A stretch of 5,886 nucleotides of DNA from an uncultured Clostridia bacterium (GTDB lineage Bacteria > Bacillota > Clostridia > TANB77 > CAG-508). A program made the translations under genes and the position numbers. How positions within the stretch are numbered: position 1 is the stretch's first letter; every line of letters begins with the position of its first letter. Positions 5,336 through 5,886 of the stretch are shown here, piece after piece. Location: assembly GCA_944391155.1 (NCBI GenBank), contig CALXSO010000095.1, forward strand, positions 1 to 5,886, in the 5' to 3' direction. The notes below the pieces were generated by a model. That model searched no databases. It was not told where the DNA came from and saw only the letters and a program-made list of their open reading frames with translations.

Positions 5336-5365
5336 ATAGTGTGTCCTATATATAGGACACACTAT
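5336..5365. other. Perfect 30-bp palindrome between the orphan cassette and murA
   Basis: The half ATAGTGTGTCCTATA (5336-5350) is followed directly by its exact reverse complement TATAGGACACACTAT (5351-5365). As RNA, it would form a stem of about 13 bp with a tight A/T loop. On the plus strand it is followed by AAAAATG rather than U, so it is a poor terminator for the cassette. On the minus strand it is followed by TTTTAC. It may be a terminator without a U-tract, a dimer-binding operator, or the trace of a mobile element end. Confidence 0.85.
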
Positions 5366-5426
5366 AAAAATGAAGGTTAAAATTTTATAATAAATGAAAG
5401 TAAATAGAAAATAAAATTCCCCAAAA

Positions 5427-5461
5427 TTCACAATTTACGTAAACAAAACATAAAATACAAT
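5427..5461 (+). promoter_or_regulatory. Probable murA promoter
   Basis: Two overlapping solutions exist: TTCACA (5427-5432) with TAAAAT (5451-5456) at 18 bp, and TTTACG (5434-5439) with TACAAT (5456-5461) at 16 bp. The perfect 10-bp palindrome TTTACGTAAA (5434-5443) lies within both. Transcription would start roughly 20 nt before the ATG, giving a short leader with AAAGGGGA (5473-5480) as the ribosome binding site. Confidence 0.5.
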
Positions 5462-5486
5462 AAAACGGAAAGAAAGGGGATAAAAA

Positions 5487-5843
5487 ATGTCAAGTTATAT
5501 AATAAAAGGAGGAAACAAACTCGAAGGAACTGTAAAGATATCAGGTGCGAAAAATGCAGCATTACCAGTCATAGCGGCAAGCATATTAAATGCAGGAAAA
5601 ACGACACTATATAATGTCCCAAATATAAAAGATACACAAATGATGTATGAAATATTAAAAATACTGGGAGCAAAAATAGAAAAGAAAAATAATAAAGTAA
5701 TAATAGACACAAGCAAGATAAACAAATTTGAAATTCCAGACGAACTAATGCACAAAATGAGGTCATCAGTAATACTTGCAGGAGCAATGATAGGAAAATA
5801 TCATAAAGCAACATTTACATATCCAGGGGATTGCGATATTTGA
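5487..5843 (+). CDS. murA: UDP-N-acetylglucosamine 1-carboxyvinyltransferase (MurA), truncated N-terminal fragment
   Basis: MurA transfers enolpyruvate from PEP to UDP-GlcNAc, the first committed step of peptidoglycan synthesis, in the cytoplasm. The 118 residues match the N-terminus of the family. IKGGNKLEGTVKISGAKNAA (6-25) contains the catalytic Lys22-Asn23, ALPVIAASIL (25-34) follows, then NVPNIKDTQMM (43-53) and MRSSVILAGAMIG (91-103). The active-site loop normally reads PGGCxIGxRPIDLH; here it is PGDCDI followed by TGA (5841-5843). Cys116 (the PEP/fosfomycin loop Cys) is present, but one Gly is Asp and everything after Ile118 is lost. A full MurA has about 420 residues, so this product cannot be active. 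The start at 5487 has AAAGGGGA 6 nt upstream. The break may be a real disruption or a misjoined sequence end. Confidence 0.85.
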   Translation: MSSYIIKGGNKLEGTVKISGAKNAALPVIAASILNAGKTTLYNVPNIKDTQMMYEILKILGAKIEKKNNKVIIDTSKINKFEIPDELMHKMRSSVILAGAMIGKYHKATFTYPGDCDI

Positions 5844-5886
5844 TTGATACATCGGACAAGCATAAGATAAATGAGTGGATTAGAGA
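5841..5886. other. Non-murA tail after the break
   Basis: In no plus-strand frame does this stretch encode the expected GxRPIDLH continuation of MurA. One plus frame is open to the window edge (from about 5825, reading LIDTSDKHKINEWIR), and one minus frame is open too. I recognise neither. The stretch contains more G and T than the murA sequence before it. It looks like foreign DNA or an assembly join. Confidence 0.5.

Noticed and set aside
5495..5814. Two minus-strand frames inside murA
   Set aside because: They are shadows of the recognised MurA N-terminus on the plus strand, without start signals of their own.

Overview
The window is very A+T-rich DNA. Its strong AGGAGG-type ribosome binding sites, TTGACA/TATAAT promoters, LPxTG cell-wall anchor and heavy use of ATA, AAA and GAA codons point to a low-G+C Gram-positive bacterium, most likely a Clostridia-type Firmicute. 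No species can be named from the sequence.

Layout from left to right. (1) Positions 1-656 hold the 3' end of a sortase-anchored surface protein: the end of an Ig-like domain, a Thr/Asn/Gly repeat stalk encoded by 60-bp tandem repeats, and an LPYTG sorting signal. (2) A long imperfect hairpin (774-832) lies between this gene and the convergent asnS and probably terminates both. (3) asnS (872-2263, minus) encodes asparaginyl-tRNA synthetase and has a consensus promoter and a short leader. (4) The divergent gap 2264-2627 carries the asnS promoter, an unexplained terminator-like hairpin and the start signals of the next gene. (5) A DapF-fold racemase/epimerase (2628-3431) and a divergent HAM1/RdgB-like nucleotide pyrophosphatase (3517-4119) follow on the plus strand, probably co-transcribed. 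(6) A 362-bp gap holds a candidate palindromic operator, an extended -10 promoter and a leader with two perfect Shine-Dalgarno sequences. It precedes an unrecognised two-gene cassette (4482-5105, 207 aa, and 5129-5290, 53 aa). (7) A perfect 30-bp palindrome and a promoter lead into murA (5487), which is broken by a stop at 5841-5843, immediately after its active-site Cys loop. The last ~45 bases do not look like murA.

The core genes (asnS, murA) are housekeeping. The accessory material is the surface protein, the racemase/pyrophosphatase pair and the orphan cassette. The cassette's codon use differs from that of its neighbours, which suggests separate acquisition. Nothing here proves a new system. 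The best candidates for novelty are the orphan cassette with its elaborate upstream region, the DapF homologue that lacks recognisable DAP-binding motifs, and the murA break.
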